Assembly (NCBI GenBank): GCA_964035545.1
Contig: OZ037768.1
Coordinates: 22,656,819-22,720,818, forward strand
Direction of reading: 5' to 3'
DNA: 64,000 nucleotides
Origin: Bugula neritina
Taxonomy: Eukaryota; Bryozoa; Gymnolaemata; Cheilostomatida; Bugulidae
The notes below the pieces were generated by a model. That model worked only from the letters and a program-made list of their open reading frames with translations. It had not been told where the DNA came from and ran no database searches. The position numbers were made by a program, and so were the translations under genes. Shown piece after piece: positions 25,501 to 42,000 of the stretch (position 1 is the stretch's first letter; each line of letters starts with the position of its first letter).

Positions 25501-28033
25501 GTTGATTTAAGCATTTCTACATGTTGGAACTTGAAACTATTTGGCTTAAATATTCATTTTACTTCAACTTAATATTCTTAACTCGAACAATTTGATTAAC
25601 AACAAACCTAAAATGCTAAACTGCAGATAAAATAATATAACTTTATATTACTATAATACTATATGTTAGAAGAATATATTAGCAAGGTACTACAACATTC
25701 AAGAGAATGTTGAATATGATTCATAAAATTTCATTTTTAAAGTCATAATTTTTGAGTTTGACTTTTCTTTCTGTCACAATCAAAATTTGAAACAGTTTAA
25801 ATTATAAAACTTTTTAATTACTTGTTGAACACCTAATTTATACTACCTGCTGTCAAATAAGGCAGTATACAACATTAGGATACACATCCCATAGGGACAC
25901 TGTTTTATGATTTGATTCTAAAACAATTTCACTTTTTACTTGCCCAGTTTCTGCATATTTAGATAACTAATGGATAGGCAGTGATAACAATTTTATTAGC
26001 CTGTAAATATCTAGTTGCAGATATTTAACTTTACTTATCCAGTGGCTTCAGATGTAATTGTGATTACTAGACCCAGTAGGCTACTAGTAACTAATGCTCA
26101 GTACTAGTTACTAGTACTCAGTACTAGTTACTAGTACTCAGTATTAGTTACTAGTCTTTTAAATTCAAGCTAGTTTCACATGGCATTATATCAAGCTCAA
26201 TTCCCAATTAGAAATTCACTTGAGAATTAAGATAAGAGTATTAAGTTGACTAGAAAGCATCAGAGCCGAGTGCAAGTCAATAGACGGGAGTACTTGTTGA
26301 CTGAGTGACGTGCCTTATCTTGTGCTCACTTGATTCATTGCCACAAATCTTTTCAATTCATGCAAGTCAAAGTCAAAAATCTTGATTTTCGATGCTTATA
26401 ACATTTTGTTGAGCAACCTACTATAGTTTCATAGTTATTACATAAACAATTGACAACACAATGACTTGGTAAAAACATAAAAGCAAATATAACTGCTTGA
26501 GTGAATAAGACTAAACACTAAGTAATAAAGATAACTGCAATTCTTACGACAAGAGTAATCAATAATGTTTAATGAATATTAATAATTATAATATTAATTG
26601 ATCATTAAAACTATTACTATGGTGTCACCCCAGATAGACGCTTCCCAGTTAGATGCTAGACTAAATTTCCCACATGGACGCTTACCACATGGATGCTTCC
26701 CAGTTAGACACTATTTATTTATTTCGGTATAATATAACTATATGTATTTTATGTGCAATTTAGTTGAATACTGTTGAAATATATGTACATTTAAATAGAT
26801 TCGGATCAATTGTTTGTAATTCAGTGCATAAATAAATTCCTTAATTTTCTTTAACTTATTAATTTTGCAATTTCTATACTTCTTGTCATTTGAGAAAATA
26901 TTTCGTTAATAAGTATTCATAAAAGATAATGTCTATTAGTAATGTATTACTGATTTTTTGTCCCACACAAATTAGTGAAAATTGGAATATTATTTCAGAT
27001 AATTCATATTAGCCATTATTTCATATTTAGCAAAAATACAGCAGTTATAAATAGGCATGTATAGGTATACTACTATATATAGTACCAAAATAAAATGTCC
27101 AACTGGGAAGTGTCCAAGTGAGAAGCGTCTATCTGAGTGAAACCATTACTATAACTACTATTATAAACATAATATTGATATACTCATAGTTATACCCATA
27201 CTATAGTATATTAATCTTATTAGATTATACTTCAACTTGTAATTTTAATTTAAGTTATACTCATGTCTTACACAGTTACAGTTTAATTTACCCTGATAAG
27301 TTAAACTTAATGTCATAGACTTTAGCAGATGCAGTGCTAAAAGTAGAGCTTAAAAGTATATTAAAGATTAGCTTTAATTCCAAGTACTGAAGTAGCCAGT
27401 CCTTAAGTTTAAGTATTTACTTGTTAATAATTACCTTTAGTATAGGTATTGGCTACTGCCTACAAAACTTAGACTACTAGTAGTAGTAGCTGTAGCACTA
27501 CTAGTACTAGTACATAATCATAATGACTGTACATGTAGTACATGATGATGATGTACTAGTACTACAAGTAGAAGTAGTAGTACACTAGCAGTAGCAGTAT
27601 CAGTACTAGTACAGTACTACTAGTAGTAGTTGTACTAGTACTACTACTACGAAGTGCGATCACTGTCACTATCACTATGACTATCAGTATCGACTATGAG
27701 TACGTATCACTTTGACTTACAGATTCGGTATCACTATCACTCTATGAGTATGACTATCACTATGACTTATTGACTATCAGTATCAGTATCACTATCAGAA
27801 TGAGTAAACGCTAAAAACCTAGTCTTCCAAATTTAAAAAAAAATTGATATCTAAATTACAGCAAATGAACGCAGTTAAAAGGTGCAGTAGCATTGGCATG
27901 CCCAATTATTCCAGTGATTCATAATATAAATATTACTAATACAAATGATGCAAGTCAATGCCCACTCACCATAACCGCATAACTTTACGGTAAACGTCAG
28001 TTGCGATATACTGGTGATGAAAATTCCCAGCAT
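22559..28033 (-). CDS. Unidentified membrane-associated protein, about 8 exons
   Basis: Proposed exons: 27970-28033, 25026-25157, 24474-24600, 24279-24387, 23423-23484, 23197-23236, 22896-22989, 22559-22707. All junctions keep phase, giving about 258 residues. I do not recognise the family. Residues 1-21 (MLGIFITSISQLTFTVKLCG) look like a signal peptide or anchor, though the frame is open upstream to 28177 and could start there. Exon 2 carries LKIDIHPPLGFNINHV; exon 3 KQGEEILYYTVYSEL; exon 5 WIQYAQSMTSIVWGAG, continuing into LSSGIVGRAF. The last exons are hydrophobic (SIALVVTAAG; MLALFMQFCALPALFVPAIA). Weak points are the acceptor of exon 5 (a cttttag 14 bp upstream would need another phase), the donor of exon 6, and the last two exons, where a second frame of exon 22896-22989 is also open. 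Exons 2-4 are the most secure. Confidence 0.5.
26621..27144. mobile_element. Non-autonomous DNA transposon with 8-bp target duplication
   Basis: The left end ggtgtcaccccagatagacg and the reverse complement of the right end (ggtttcactcagatagacgc) are imperfect terminal inverted repeats that continue inward with cttcccagtt. The element is flanked by a perfect 8-bp duplication attactat at 26613-26620 and 27145-27152. An 8-bp duplication fits hAT (or P/Merlin) elements. The left end also has internal subrepeats (cacatggacgctt / cacatggatgctt). The interior is AT-rich without a transposase ORF. Confidence 0.88.
27475..27800. repeat. ACT/AGT and CTATCA low-complexity repeats
   Basis: Purely compositional tact/agta sequence (27475-27650) followed by ctatcactatgactatcagt-type units (27655-27800). 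It lies close to exon 1 of the minus-strand membrane-protein gene, in its first intron. Confidence 0.8.
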
Positions 28034-28653
28034 AACCAGCGAGTAATTAGTGAAACGGTTCGAGTGCCCTAGAAGCGCTGGTGTTAATTCGAAATTATTG
28101 TCGAATCGATGCCAAGTGTGTAGTTGTATGCACAGCGAATCAAACCAATATAACATATTATAAAGGTACAAGTTCAAAGTTCACACTGCAAGAATTGAAG
28201 GAACAACTCCAAAGTAAAATGAAAGGGTATACTCCACAGCTTACGTGCTTGTGGTTCATATATTATTATGCTCTTGTATGCTTAAATATTTTTTCGTGCA
28301 CTGTTGTAGAAACAAACGCTATTTACGGACCTTTTTACAGCACAAATAACAAGTTATCACTTTCGACTGAAATAAAGATTGCTCACAACTTTCACAATCT
28401 TACTGTTTTGAAACAGAATATCAAATACCATGTTTCACTAAAAATATCTATTTTATTAGAAAATACCAAATAGTCCCGCTATTTGCCCATTAAACAGAAT
28501 ATAATGTAATATATACACATTTTTTGTTCAAATTGATTAAGAAGGCTCAGAATACAAATTTATAAGAAGTCCTGTACATAAACAACCAAGAACAAGTATA
28601 AACTCTGCACTGTACAAGCAAATAGAAGATGTCTTGAAAAAAATGGAGGAACG

Positions 28654-31860
<3,207 letters not shown>

Positions 31861-32522
31861 TATACTATAATAAACCACTGACTGGCTAGGAAATTTTACT
31901 AATTGAGAGTTGTCTTTTCAAAAACGAGTCGTTTAAACCTGTGAATTAAAAATATTAATTTTCATTAGTTATAGGAAGATTTAGTCAACTTTGATTACTA
32001 TTCATAATCATTGAGCTACTAAAACGATGTAACTACATAAAAAATAGTCAAAACAACACACCAGAACAATGAACAAAGTGAGTTTTGTAAACGTATTAAC
32101 ATGCATCTGAATCCCAAGAATAGCGAGTTTTGTCACGCATGCGTCAAGTCCCAAAATCCCCAGCAAACTGACCTACTTCCTGTGTAGGCTATAAAAGGTT
32201 AATACCAAAAGTTCAAGTTTAAGCTTTTTCGAAATGAAAATGTACTGCTGGTGGCTGGGTTGTTGACTTTATATACTTCAAGCTGGAACATTATTAGTAA
32301 CTGCAATTCAAATTTGTGCTGCAATAATTTTAAAATTAAATGAGTAAATCAGTAATACTAAAGTAAATGCATACTTCAACTTGTTAACCAAAGTCGAAAA
32401 GTAAATTTTAATTATTATTATTATTAAAATACTAAATTTAAATTGTAAATTTGCAAAAAGTCAATTAATAATATAATCTACATATTTTTTACATCAACTT
32501 CTAATTTCGGTTTGAAGCTGCA
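31861..32522. promoter_or_regulatory. Divergent promoter region, SOSS-B / Ly6-type gene
   Basis: 662 bp between the two divergent ATGs. A locally GC-richer stretch with gtcacgcatgcgtcaag around 32133-32149 is the best candidate core for the housekeeping SOSS-B promoter. The rest is AT-rich, and I see no clear TATA box for either gene. Confidence 0.4.
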
Positions 32523-34585
32523 ATGTCGAAGTCACCGTGTAGCATTCCTTCCACCTTGGTTTGGACCATTTTAGTGTCGGCATGCATACAAACAGGTAAA
32601 ACTAAAATTAACTTCAAGTTTTACCTAAGTTGTAGCAATAATAATGTTTTTGTGTTATTATAATTGTATTTGTTTATGTTGATAAAAGTGTAATGATAAT
32701 ATTAATACTAATAGTAATACTAATAGTAATAATGATACTAATACTAATACTAATGCCAATGGTAATAAATTATTAGATGAAGATAGTACCACAATCCCAA
32801 GGCACATTATTATTTATTTTTGTATTTGTATTAAAATAGTAATTTATAAATTATACCTATAGTTGAACTTGATGTTACTATTTCGACAGTAACTATGACT
32901 TTTCATGCCTAATTTACACTGTGATTATAATGGCCATCTATAACTTTTGATAATAATATAAATATGATCTTTAATGAATGTGATAATTTTTACCAGATAA
33001 GTAGATTTACAAAGTGTATATATGTTATATTTGATAGTTTTGTTAATCCATAGACTTCATATATTATATAAACCTTTATTTAATACAAGTTACTAGAACT
33101 GCAAGTGCATGTTGTTAGTACCCTGTTTCAGCTATATTATCTATTCTACTTATGTGCACTGTCGTTATGTAAATCTATTTTATTGTAGCCTATTCATTGG
33201 AATGTTATGTTTGTACAACACAAGAACACAATGATGATAAATGTATAAAAACAGTCAACACTTGCTTACCTGATCAGTCGCAGTGCATGACCAAAGTAGA
33301 GTGGCGCTGTAAGCATTTCATCTTCTCATTTCATAAGTCTTAATAAAACTAGCATAAAGGTTGTCACTAATTATAACTATTTATAAACATTTCTTGGTTT
33401 AATTTTGCAAGTGACTGGTAGACAAATGGCTGTTCTTTTTACAGTTATGTGTATTTTTATTAGTTTTTATACTCTATACTCTGTTCTTTCATTGTTAAGA
33501 GTTCAATAATTTCTTTTAGCATGACCAGCCAGATATACAAATAACATGAGTATTAGACGTTACATAACCTAATGATGGTCAAAATATTAATCAAACTACT
33601 CTATCAATTTTAACATTTCATTAGTTTTGTTTCAAAGTATTTCAACCACAAAGCTTTGAGTTTACTTTTAGTCTTTCGACCACATGCTGAATTTTGTCAA
33701 CTCATCTGCTGTGTTTAGTTCCTCCCTACTGGACACCAGATGGTGTGAGAATCCATTACATCAGTAAAGGATGTGATGTACAAAAAGATTGTGAGCGCAA
33801 GAAAAATAACAATGTGCTGCACTGTAAAAGAGATTGGTGGAACGACTGGACGTGTTACGAGTGTTGTAACGGTCCCCGGTGTAATTACTATGTCACGGTT
33901 AGTTATAGCAGTGTTTTCTCAAGATGCAATTTTTACAAAATAATTTTGGAAGTTGTCTCCTGTTTTAGGGACAAAGTCTAGTGAATTGAGGGTTTATTTA
34001 AAATCAGTGAGTATTAGCATTAGTCTGATAAAACTGCTTATCAGGAGGCTTAAAATATTTGATTTAGGCAGTGATAGAATAATCTAGTTGTGTGTCATAG
34101 CTGAAGTTCACAAATATCTAATTTAAATATAGTTAATCAGTGTGAGAACCATAAGTGCTTAAATATAATTTCTGTATTTTACTTTTTCGATTTGTTGTGT
34201 ATTTACTCTTTAATCATGTCATGCAGTTGGATGTAGTTGCCCAAGTGTTAGTAAGATTCATATATGCTAAGTGTTAGTAAGATACATATATGCTAAGTGT
34301 TAGTAAGATACATATATATGCTAAGTGTTAGTAAGATACATATATGCTAAGTGTTAGTAATATACATTTATGCTAAGTGTTAGTAAGATACATATATATG
34401 CTAAGTGTTAGGAAGATACATATATATGCTAAGTGTTAGTAAGATACATATATGCTAAGTGTTAGTATCATATAATCATTTGACTGATTCTATTGTAGCT
34501 GGGTGCAGGAAGTGTTAAACCACAGACCTTGTTGATAAGTCTCACAGTTATACTTACATCTATAATGACTTACCTTCGAATATGA
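32523..34585 (+). CDS. Ly6/uPAR-domain GPI-anchored protein, 4 exons
   Basis: Exons: 32523-32595, 33189-33308, 33719-33897, 34499-34585; in phase, 152 residues. Exon 1 is a signal peptide (residues 1-24, hydrophobic LVWTILVSACIQT). The mature part opens with LECYVCTT, the classic first two cysteines of the three-finger fold, then spaced cysteines and the family-defining end CYECCNGPRCNYY (the CCxxxxCN pattern). Exon 4 ends in a hydrophobic tail (LLISLTVILTSIMTYL) with only two residues after it, typical of a GPI-anchor signal. Such proteins sit on the outer cell surface and often modulate receptors or channels; the partner here is unknown. The loop with DWWNDW is unusually Trp-rich. Polyadenylation signal at 34970-34975. 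The membrane anchor argues against a secreted toxin. Confidence 0.88.
32690..32760. repeat. TAATAC/TAATAG short tandem repeat
   Basis: Imperfect hexanucleotide repeat of type taatactaatag in the first intron of the Ly6-type gene. Confidence 0.75.
34237..34472. repeat. Minisatellite, unit about 26 bp
   Basis: Nine or so copies of a unit containing ctaagtgttagtaagataca followed by tatatg. It ends about 25 bp before the 3' splice site of the last Ly6-type exon (34499), so it is at the acceptor end of the intron. Copies vary by an extra TA. Confidence 0.9.
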
Positions 34586-36060
34586 GCAAATATTTGTAAC
34601 TACTTACTGCAAAAACCTGATTGTTTCCAACGGTTTTTTTTAATTTTTATGCTATTTTTTATATCATATTCTGAAATTTTGGTCCAGAGCAAATTGCTTC
34701 TTCAAATTATAGTGATAAGCAACGCCAACTGGTAATAGTTGTATGGTTTGGGCCAATTATTTTACAACTTTTTAAGATGTTCTCTCATTTTTATGTTCCA
34801 CTAAGTACATTCCATTTAGTACATTCCATTAAGTACATTCCATTTTATACGTAGTTCCGTAAATTTAAGCAAATTTTAGCTAAACTAATCATTGGTTTTG
34901 ATTTCTGTCACCATTACCATTTTTATATAAAGTGAAGTTTCTTTTCATTTTCATCTGTTTACATTTCAAAATAAAACTTTATATACATGAATCTAATACT
35001 GATAATATAGCAAAATATAGTGTCACAAGCATGTAAACATGACAAATTAAAAAATATAGGACCAGAATGATTGATTTATATCGTACATGGAGAGCAATGA
35101 ACCTCGAGTTCCCTAAAAAATTATTTAGTCTTTCTAAGAAAAAGGTAATATTGAACGTGTGTAAAAAAATACGTCGTAGACAGGATTCGAACCTGTGCGG
35201 GGAGACCCCATTGGATTTCGAGTCCAACGCCTTAACCACTCGGCCACCACGACCACACATCAGAAATGTGCAAAATATGGTACAAATTCATAAGCCAGTG
35301 CAAAACAATGATGTTCAAAAGGGCAGCACTGCATATATTTTTAGATAAAACTTTTAACTACATTAGTTGCTGTAACTATAATGGTATTAGTATGAGTAAT
35401 ACTATATAAATTTCATTGTTTTTTATCTCACTATAAGCTTACCATTCCACATTTACTATGAGGAAATTTGACAACACACCAACACTTATTACAACGCAAA
35501 ATAAATTAAAAAATGATTTGAAAGAAAAAAATTAGTTAACATTCCTTTTCCTCAAAAGAATATTAATAGCTGCAAAAATACAACAAAGCCAAAAGCTGTA
35601 AAATGCCTCACTTGAAACATAAAACTTGAGAATAAATTACCAACTATAAAAGTATATAAAATTAAAGGCACACTGATTCATGCAATTTTCACAAGAGAGT
35701 AATCCTGTCTTCTAACAGCAACTTCTAAAGTAGTTGAATGGTACCGCATTATAAGACCAACACTCTATTAAAGGTCTTCCACCTCTCTTACTAGTATTCT
35801 ACTATTAGGAAGCTTGAATAGTATACGAAGGCAAATGACTGCTTTATATGTAAAATACCTTTTTAAGGCGAACTTGTCTCTCTACGATGTATAATGTAAT
35901 TATACATTATGGAGAATCAAGCCAAGCTTTCTAATAACACACAAATGTAACGGAAGACATCTAAGGCAAACAGAAAACACTGAAGGACAAACTGCAAAAA
36001 ATATTTCCATTAACTTAAACTCTATTAAATCACTCTGTACATTAGCTGCAGGCACAGCTG
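34586..36060. other. Intergenic region with tRNA-Ser
   Basis: About 1.5 kb between the Ly6-type stop and the CEP120 stop. Apart from the Ly6-type 3' UTR signal (34970-34975) and the tRNA I see only AT-rich sequence, with short tac/att direct repeats (about 34803-34845, three copies of acattccattaagt type). Confidence 0.55.
35172..35253 (-). tRNA. tRNA-Ser(CGA)
   Basis: On the minus strand gtcgtggtggccgagtggtt starts a 7-bp acceptor stem closed by ctacgac at the other end, with G as discriminator base. The anticodon arm is ttgga-ctcgaaa-tccaa, giving anticodon CGA (serine UCG codons). There is a long variable arm (gggtctccccg region), as type II tRNA-Ser requires, and a T arm with the B box ggttcgaatcc. 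A run of seven T follows at the 3' end, as an RNA polymerase III terminator. No intron. It stands alone between the Ly6-type gene and CEP120. Confidence 0.97.
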
Positions 36061-39000
36061 TTACGTTTCAGTATCGATGCTTTGTATCACAGCACGGATT
36101 CGTCTCTCTATTTCCAGTATTATTTCATCTTCAGTGTTGAACACACCAGTTCTAAGTAGGCCATCTCTCTCTTCCTGCAGTCTTTTCAGTTGCTCCTCCA
36201 AAGCTGGGTTTATTCGGCTTGTGCTGACAGCTACCGAAGTTGTCTTCTCTTTTAGGGAAACTTCACTTTCACTCTTCTCTTTTTGCTGTCTGCAATATGC
36301 ACATACACCAATGGTATGTCTAGTTCAAACCTTTTTTGAAAACATTTTATAATTTATATATTATACTATCTTATTACAGTACATATAATTATAAATATAT
36401 CACACTGTCTATAGGTATATTAAACTACATAGAAATTAGAAATATAATATTACACTGTCTATAGGTATATTAAACTACATAGATGTATATTACACCAACT
36501 ATAAGCGTAATAGACACTGTTCACAAGTATATTACATCAAGAGACTGTCTATAAGCAAATATTGAAAATATATTCAGCAGTAGTAGCAACTATTCTAAAA
36601 AGTTGTAAATGGATTGGTTAAAAAAACAGCTGTAGAATTTTCACAAAGACTATAAAAAGTCTGTCACAACAAAACGGATCTTCTAGTAGACGGGGGGGGG
36701 CTCCTAGTACTAAATAAGGCAGTGGATACTTTAAGAGTTTCACTTGAGACTAGAACAATTAACTGAGCAAACTCAGTGCCAAGTCACACATTATTCAGGT
36801 GACTGGTTAGCAAAGGACCTGAGACCACCTCAGGTGTTATCCGATATCACCTCAGGTGTTATCTGACGATAACTACTTAGAGTTGCCAAAATTTAATTGT
36901 CCATGTAAAGTTAGTGCTTCACACATGCCCCACCACGTACAAGACACACTGCATACATGTATAACCACACACATATAGACACACTATATACATGGATAAC
37001 CATACACATATAGACACACCGTACATACCACGCCAACAGCCACATCAGTTTGGATATTTTGAGGTCTTTTATGGTACTTTTATATCATTATACAATATAG
37101 GGTTTCAGATTTAAGGATTTCACTTCACAGAAAAACACTTTCATCGTGTAAATAAATCACTTGATATAGAGGCAAATGTGTTCTATGAATGCATTACGTA
37201 AGAGAAATGCTACTTCAATCACATTCTTTTACCAACATTTTAGTCTTTCTTTAGTATGCAAAATGTTGTGGTGGCTAAAATCTAAACTTGCATCAAATTT
37301 TCAGGTGATAAATGAAGTGGCTAAGAATATACAACCCACAATGCATTATTACCTACCAGTTCCTTTCCCACAATGCATTATTACTTACCAGTTCCTTTCC
37401 CACAATGCATTATTACCTACCAGTTCCTTTCCCACAATGCATTATTACCTACCAGTTTCTTTCCCACAATGCATTATTACCTACCAGTTCATTTCCCACA
37501 ATGTATTATTACCTACCAGTTCCTTTCCCACAATGCATTATTATCCACCAATTCATTTCCCACAATGCACTGTCACTCACCGATTTATCTCCTCCTTAAT
37601 ATCAGCCAATTCTCTTTTCTCTGATTTGATGATTTCTCGTTCTTCCGTAGCAAACAGCCTTTGTTTCATCAGCTCCAGCTCCTAGACGTGGGTAGAAAGG
37701 ACAGATTACAAGTTATCGCCTACTACCACTCTACAACTCACTGACTTATATATTAAAACATTTTCGAAAGCATATCACATGGCACTTTATTTGGCTCGCA
37801 CTGAATATATATCATTCATATATATTTTACAAAAGTTTAGCTGAAAATATGCATTTTTTGCCTAAAAACAACAAATTTTTAACAAATATATACAATCAAA
37901 TAGATATTATTCAAATTTTGTTATATTTTCTCAAATCTTTGTTAAATGATCAGCAAAAACCGCAGGCTTCAGTGATGATTCTTGTACACTGTTACTAAAC
38001 TGTACTCATTATCAAAAATTCTCCATTAAAAATAGTTTTTGTGAATTGCATTTTATAAACTACAAATACTACAGCTTCTAATATTTCCAATGAAATACAA
38101 ACTATACCAATGTTTTCATCTAATACGATATAAGCCAAATAGCTTTCAACAATAGTTGGTCTTGTTTGTATGACTGCATTTTGGTAGAAATCAGAACTTT
38201 ACTGTTAGAGGACTATCTTTTCCTCTTTTTTCTTATACACATTTGAAATCAAGACATGAAATTGCCGTAAATAGTAAATTTTCACAAACTTTGAAACAAT
38301 TTCACTTATTGGTCCAAATTTGCTAGCGTGTACTAAATAAAATAAAACTATCTTTAAAGTTTTTAGTAGGAAAGATTAGAATGTTTTACAATGAAAATGG
38401 GAAAAGAAAATATTTAAATTATCTATTTTATGCTAATATGATATAATATACATCAGTACAAACTATAACATGGTCTTGGGAACCTTCAGTTTGGCCACGT
38501 TACATAGACAAAGCTATTGAATATGGTAGCATTCTCTGCATATCATTAATTTAGTCCTCAGTAGTGCTACTATATACCATCATCATAATAATATAGTAAA
38601 AAACATCAAGCGCCATGTACAGCTACTGATGTGATTTGAGCATAAATATGGGGTACGCTATTAACCTGCCCTCACTGATTAGACAAAAACCAAAGCTAGG
38701 CTGATGGAACAGGTGTTAATTGAAGCATGGACAAGTTGGAATTAATTTATTTGAATATTCGACACAAGAGGGTTCCAGTAGACACAGCGCATCGTTGGAT
38801 AGTTCAGCAGTAAATGGGATAGTAGACAGTCAGTATCATCAGGTGAAACAAAGGTAAGCCTTGGATTACACAATTTGTATAGTTGGTCACTTTTCCTTCT
38901 CTGCGTGTAATTCTTGGCTGAATCCATGAATTGTTTTAACATTTATAATTAGATTAACGATTTCATGACTCAAAGATATTTCTTAGAATAGTATTTTGAG

Positions 39001-42000
39001 AGAGTTTTATTGGCATTGGTCTATACTAATAGCTTGGGATCCTAAAACTTAGTGGAGAGTTGGTCACAGGCTACAGAATAACTCGAGACTCAATTAACTT
39101 CTTCCTTAATTTCAAGGTTTTATTTTAAGAGTAGATTTGAAATAAAATAATGCTAAATTATTTTATCTAGTCATTGTTATGCAAGTAGCAAGAGGATGGG
39201 TGGACACACAGGGTCCCAGTAAATTTCCAAATTTGTTTCTACAGTTTACAACATAGAGTAAAATCTACCTGCTAGCAAAACTATAACAGTTTTCCCTTTA
39301 AGCTTCTCACTTAATCTTTGATTCATTTTGACACATTCTAATACTTGACAAACTTTTGTGAAAAAAAAATGATTAATACATTTCTTTTGAGAAGGAATAT
39401 TTATTTGGTGTACTATGGCTGAGTAGTTAACCAAACAGCCTAAAGAGTGTTTTAATATTTTGATTATTATCGAAATGATGTAAGCAATATCCAATCTTGA
39501 AGAAGTTGTCCTACCTGTATTTGTTTCTGAGCAAACTTTTTAGCTTCTTCATCTGAGGACTCTTTAAGTTTTGCGTTCTCCTTGAGAGCCCGCCCCCACT
39601 GCTGCTTGTAGTGGGCTTTGGATTTGTTGCTAGCTTCCAACCTTCTTTCCAACTCAACCTGAAAAATTATCAACTATAGACTTTGGGAGTGAGTGTTAGG
39701 GGTGGTTGTAGAGTAGTAAGAATATTAAACAGGTCTGTCTAACACCATTTCTTTTACTAAAACATCCTCAAAACATATTTAAGAGGTTACACTCTGGAGA
39801 TGATAACAAAACATAGCAGTGAATTTTCTTTATTGAATTAGACAAACACAATTATTTATTATAAATAGTGTTTCCATTACTTTTAGTTACAATCAAGCTA
39901 TTGGCCCATACAACTTAAGTAAAGACTGCTTATTAACTAGTTGATAAAGGTGGTAATGACTTAAGGCTATGCTGGTAAAAACACAAAAAACTTAAATGCC
40001 CATTAAAATGCAAGTTACGGTTCATAACTCATTCCAGAACACCATGTGATGAAAATATCAAATTGCTTTGTGACACGCATACCAACGGGAAATAATATAT
40101 TTAAATTATTCATATTGCAATCGGTCACACTTAGAATATTGGCCTTGTAGATCAGGTTTTTGCTAACATTTTAGGTTTTTATAAATCTCACGTCATCATC
40201 TAAAACTTGAAATATGACAGCAGATTGAGTTTTAAATATACTAGCTTATTTATTAGAGTTAACTCCACCTAAGTCGAACCAAATAATATTAATGTCACAT
40301 TCTACGCTAATAAATCAAGATTTTATATATTAAGCACAAACACTAACGTCATGCATGCAGTTCCAGCCATTACAGAAATTACTATCCAGTATTTACAAAA
40401 CTGTTGGGAGTGATTTTAATTTTCCGAAATACTTTGAACATACTTGCTTTGATTATAGTTCTTTTGAGTATATTTGAGAGGAAAGACTACAAGGTCATTA
40501 ACCTTAATCTAGACCGAACACAGAGTCATTTTATGTTTGTGTAAGTTACTTTTGCTGAGAAACTAACTTATTGTTTTCACTGCGAGTACTTTTTAAAACC
40601 ATCTGATAAAAATAGACTAAAGGAGAATTCGATTAAAATCCATACACACATTATTTATTCCCAATTATCTAAGCATAATATCCTTATGATTATGTGACAG
40701 AGTCGCAAATAGATTCTTACAAATCTGTAGCATGTTAAGATTACTTCCTCCTAGTGTCTCCTAATCTATGTTGTAGATCAACTATTGGTGAGATTTTTTA
40801 TGAAGTTAATCTATCGGTAGTTGTGATACTAATGGAAACTAATGACTAGAGGTATAATCTAATTTCTAGATGGTAGCTGTAGCAAATAATCAGTCTTACT
40901 AGATTATTTATGCAAATATGATTCATCTTGTGTATTCTAATACGTCTACATTTTTATTTAATGTACAATACTAAGAATTTTAATATACGCAAAAAGCAAA
41001 ATTTAATTTTATTTGAATTCTTTGTAATTTCGCATTTTGAACTTGTATCTTCAGTAGAACAGATGAAACTGCAAAGTATCAAAAAATAAAGACGACCACA
41101 CAAAGTGTCTTTATCTTCTGAATATCTGGTTTTTTTTAGAGCTGTAGCAAAATCAACTTCAGAAATTTCATGTAAGCTGTCCATTCCAGAGTCAAGTATA
41201 ATGACCAGAGTTGAGTACACCATCTTTTAGATACAGTCAACTCTGTTAAGCATGGCTTACAAAGATTCCCCAGATTGAAAAGATTTTCTAAATGGCACAA
41301 CACTGACAAAATGACTCTAATCTCTGATACTTCAACTGCCAACGTGTGAAAATATCAATTCACTACAATGGGTGTAAAACAGAAGTGTTCATAAGACATG
41401 TCAGAGAGCCAGAAACAAGACCACACCAGCTTTGCTGCATTCGGAACTGTCATGTCATTGCTGACACTTGGCGCCCTCGTGGGTAATATAATATGCTTCA
41501 GAATGACAAAAAGACTAATTAAGAGCAAGCCCTCGTTGGGCTTAGTTCTAAATCTCTGCATGTCAGATATCATAGTAGCGGCTGTTAGTTGGACAGCATT
41601 CATGGTGCAACACATAGCCTCAACGATAAACTTTGAAATCAATATCATGATTCATAAACTCTTCTGGGCAATCCTCGTAGGACTGGGAACAGCAACCTTG
41701 TTCACCCTCACTGGTTTATCTGCAGACTGTTTTGTGGCTCTGCGTTGGCCTTTACATTACAAGAACATTGCCACAACACGCAGTATCAACATCTACATAG
41801 CGGGGCTGTGGCTGTGTTCAATAATGACAGGTGCGGCAGACTTCATTGCTGCGCTGTCCAGAACAGAGCCAGGGTACCCATACGAAGAGGCCATCAGAGA
41901 GAGCATCACACTGACCGGTAAACACAGTAAAATTAGCAACATATTCCAGGGCTCAATAACAATGCTTGTCTCAAACATTATTAGTTTTATTTGCCTAGTA

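Larger units (their letters stand above)
25158..27969 (-). other. First intron of the membrane-protein gene
   Basis: About 2.8 kb, AT-rich, holding the 524-bp transposon at 26621, a triplicated gtactcagtactagttacta motif at about 26094-26150, and ACT/AGT and ctatcactatga low-complexity repeats at 27475-27800. I see no coding exon in it. Confidence 0.55.

Noticed and set aside
28081-28473. 130-codon plus-strand open frame opposite the first exon of the membrane-protein gene
   Set aside because: No family resemblance, antisense to a better-supported exon start, AT-driven composition in its second half and no splice or promoter support.
33694-33981. Single-exon three-finger toxin-like protein
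   Set aside because: The cysteine-rich frame is exon 3 of a four-exon gene with signal peptide and GPI-anchor tail, so it is a cell-surface Ly6-type protein.
34979-35348. 93-codon frames on both strands around 35.1-35.3 kb
   Set aside because: They overlap the tRNA-Ser gene; the apparent peptides are translations of the tRNA.
37176-37685. 169-codon open frame with repeated FPQCIITYQ / LSHNALLPT
   Set aside because: Plus-strand shadow of the 32-bp array and of CEP120 exon 19; the peptide changes frame at each unit.
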